Below, one piece after another: positions 62,771-64,000 of a DNA stretch of 64,000 nt (position 1 is its first letter; every line of letters starts with the position of its first letter). The notes under the pieces were generated by a model. The model had not been told where the DNA came from. It ran no database searches and was given only the letters and a program-made list of their open reading frames with translations. This stretch comes from Deltaproteobacteria bacterium (GTDB taxonomy: Bacteria > Myxococcota_A > UBA9160 > UBA4427), in NCBI GenBank assembly GCA_029261835.1, contig JAJDAO010000078.1, positions 1-64,000 on the forward strand, read 5' to 3'. A program made the position numbers and the translations under genes.

Positions 62771-63496
62771 ATGGCTGTATTGGTGATACTGGGAATCATC
62801 ATCTTCCTTTTTGGGATGTTCTCAGGGCACGATTGGTCCCAGTTCTTTCTCAAGAGGGCCAACCTCGACAATCCTGAAGAGTACTCTCGATACGCGAAGC
62901 TCTCCGTCACCTTCCTGTCCGCGCTTCTGATCTGGATCGCGGGCGGATCCGCATTCGACTCGGCCGATGTCGAGAGGCTCGGAATCGCCTACGCCTTCAT
63001 TCTTCTGGGAGATGTCATCTTCTTCTTCAATGTGCATTCCAGATGGGGAGTCTTGTCATTTGCGCTGGCCCATTTCCTGCTGATTCGCAGAAACGCATTT
63101 GGCATCCCTGCCTGGCAGGCGGAAGGAGCCATGTGGGCGCTCCTGGCGGCCATCCTGGGCGCTTCTCTGCTGATCATGTTTCTGGTCTTCTACCCAAAGC
63201 TCAAGAACAACCGACCCTACTTCGCTCTCCTGACCGGCTACGCGATCGTGATCGGCGCTTCGTTCTGGGCCGCGCTGGTCGCGTTCAAGGTGGGATTCTT
63301 TCCGCATGGGAATGCGATTCTGATCGCCGTCGGTGTGGCGTGCTTCTTCCTGAGCGACGTGTGCGTGGGGTTCTACCGCTCGCTTCCGAAGAACTATTCG
63401 ATGGTGTTCGCCACGTATCTCACCTGGATCTTCTACGCGCCGGCCCTCGTCCTGACAGCGCTCAGCAGCTACGACCTGGATAGGATCTCCTGGTGA
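62771..63496 (+). CDS. YhhN/TMEM86-like membrane protein
   Basis: 241 residues with about seven to eight membrane helices (VLVILGIIIFLFGMF, SVTFLSALLIWIAGG, YAFILLGDVIFFF, SFALAHFLLI, WALLAAILGASLLIMFLVFY, YAIVIGASFWAALVAF, ILIAVGVACFFLSDVCVGF, LTWIFYAPALVLTALS). The paired LGDVIFFFN and FFLSDVCVGF aspartates resemble the catalytic residues of YhhN/lysoplasmalogenase proteins, which hydrolyse vinyl-ether lysolipids. ATG 62771 with AAGGGGA directly upstream. Family match made by eye. Confidence 0.65.
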   Translation: MAVLVILGIIIFLFGMFSGHDWSQFFLKRANLDNPEEYSRYAKLSVTFLSALLIWIAGGSAFDSADVERLGIAYAFILLGDVIFFFNVHSRWGVLSFALAHFLLIRRNAFGIPAWQAEGAMWALLAAILGASLLIMFLVFYPKLKNNRPYFALLTGYAIVIGASFWAALVAFKVGFFPHGNAILIAVGVACFFLSDVCVGFYRSLPKNYSMVFATYLTWIFYAPALVLTALSSYDLDRISW

Positions 63497-63789
63497 GCGG
63501 CCCGAGCGTCCGTCACCGGCTCGGCGACAGCGAGATGTGTACTATTTCAAAAAGAGTCGTCTTAATTTGCTTAACCCCACCGTGCGACCCTGGCAACGTG
63601 TAGCAAAGGGCGCCGGCTCCAGAGCGAAGGGGCTCATCGTGGCTTTCAAGCTGTTGGCGATCGCCACGGCATTTGAACTACTGCGTGCACGACTGCTATA
63701 GCTAACGACGCGATATCGCCTGGAAGACGGCACCTATCCACCACAGCCCCCCGGCCCGCGACCTGTGGGGACCTTTGGGAGACACGCGT

Positions 63790-64000
63790 ATGGCCGCAGG
63801 AGCCACTCAGCAGCAACTCGAGAAGGCCTACGACTGCGTCGTCGTCGGTGCGGGCAACGGAGGCCTGGCCGCGGCCGCCCAGCTTGCGGTCCAGGGTGCC
63901 GATGTGCTCCTGCTGGAACGCCACAATCTGCCGGGTGGCTTCGCGACCAGCTTCAAAAGGGGCAGGTTCGAGTTCGAGGCTTCTCTCCATCAGTTCTGCG
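63790..64000 (+). CDS. phytoene-dehydrogenase-like FAD oxidoreductase (partial)
   Basis: The first 70 codons of a gene cut off by the window end. ATG 63790 with GGGAGA upstream. The translation has the dinucleotide-binding motif VVVGAGNGGLAAAAQLAVQG, then VLLLERHNLPGGFATSFKRG and FEFEASLHQF, as in phytoene desaturases, retinol saturases and related flavin amine oxidase-like enzymes. Substrate cannot be assigned from this fragment. Confidence 0.8.
   Translation, partial: MAAGATQQQLEKAYDCVVVGAGNGGLAAAAQLAVQGADVLLLERHNLPGGFATSFKRGRFEFEASLHQFC

Noticed and set aside
63640..63702. 20-codon GTG-started frame in the gap before the last gene
   Set aside because: Too short, no ribosome site, no family; likely chance.

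Overview
The window is GC-rich, densely coded bacterial chromosome from an organism with many GTG starts and many ATGA/GTGA stop-start overlaps. No rRNA, tRNA, CRISPR array, phage module or intact transposase was seen. The gene mix (DUF6178, a PEP-CTERM protein, glcDEF, CocE/NonD hydrolase, LLM-class flavin oxidoreductase, a Bdellovibrio-like histone-fold protein, an Rrf2-sufBCDSU-sufT operon) suggests a deltaproteobacterial-type lineage such as Myxococcota, Bdellovibrionota, Binatota or a relative. That placement is inference from gene content only.

Left part (1-16.8 kb): a REP-like edge sequence; a Nudix CoA pyrophosphatase diverging from a DUF6178 gene and a CocE/NonD hydrolase; a tiny lysine-tailed histone-fold gene with its own good promoter; an alpha/beta hydrolase; a PEP-CTERM secreted protein with a clear terminator; an SRPBCC protein; a minus-strand operon of LLM oxidoreductase, bioA and a DUF3179 gene; an orphan PDZ-membrane-GAF histidine kinase; a small secreted protein; an FAA hydrolase coupled to an AIR-synthase/HypE-like gene; and cysH.

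Middle part (16.9-36.4 kb): folK; a MOSC gene; then a tightly overlapping module of class III aminotransferase, LuxE-like acyl-protein synthetase and LuxC-like acyl-CoA reductase, with the genes and residues expected for fatty-acid to aldehyde to amine conversion; then the complete suf operon behind an IscR-like operator/promoter. After it come an NDUFA9-like oxidoreductase, an LPG-synthase-like membrane protein, a minus-strand group (IclR regulator, class IV aminotransferase, proS, CDP-alcohol phosphatidyltransferase) and a ribonuclease D.

Right part (36.4-64 kb): pepP-acsA, a histidine phosphatase, an M23 peptidase, mutY-smr, an SDR, a CCA-adding/poly(A) polymerase with HD domain, ridA-rhodanese, a membrane metallophosphoesterase-SET-domain pair, a 168-bp MITE-like element, a GNAT/TPR divergent pair, an RluD-type pseudouridine synthase, a LeuA/CimA-like synthase followed by two uncharacterised lipoproteins, a TPR-zincin plus glcDEF operon, another lipoprotein, a YhhN/TMEM86-like membrane protein and the start of a phytoene-dehydrogenase-like gene cut by the window edge.

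Most notable: (i) a bacterial histone with a basic tail, with a stand-alone SET-domain gene in the same window; (ii) the aminotransferase-LuxE-LuxC module; (iii) a MITE-like element with TA-flanked inverted ends and a degenerate copy that supplies stop codons to two convergent genes; (iv) well-formed IscR-like and IclR-like operator sites.
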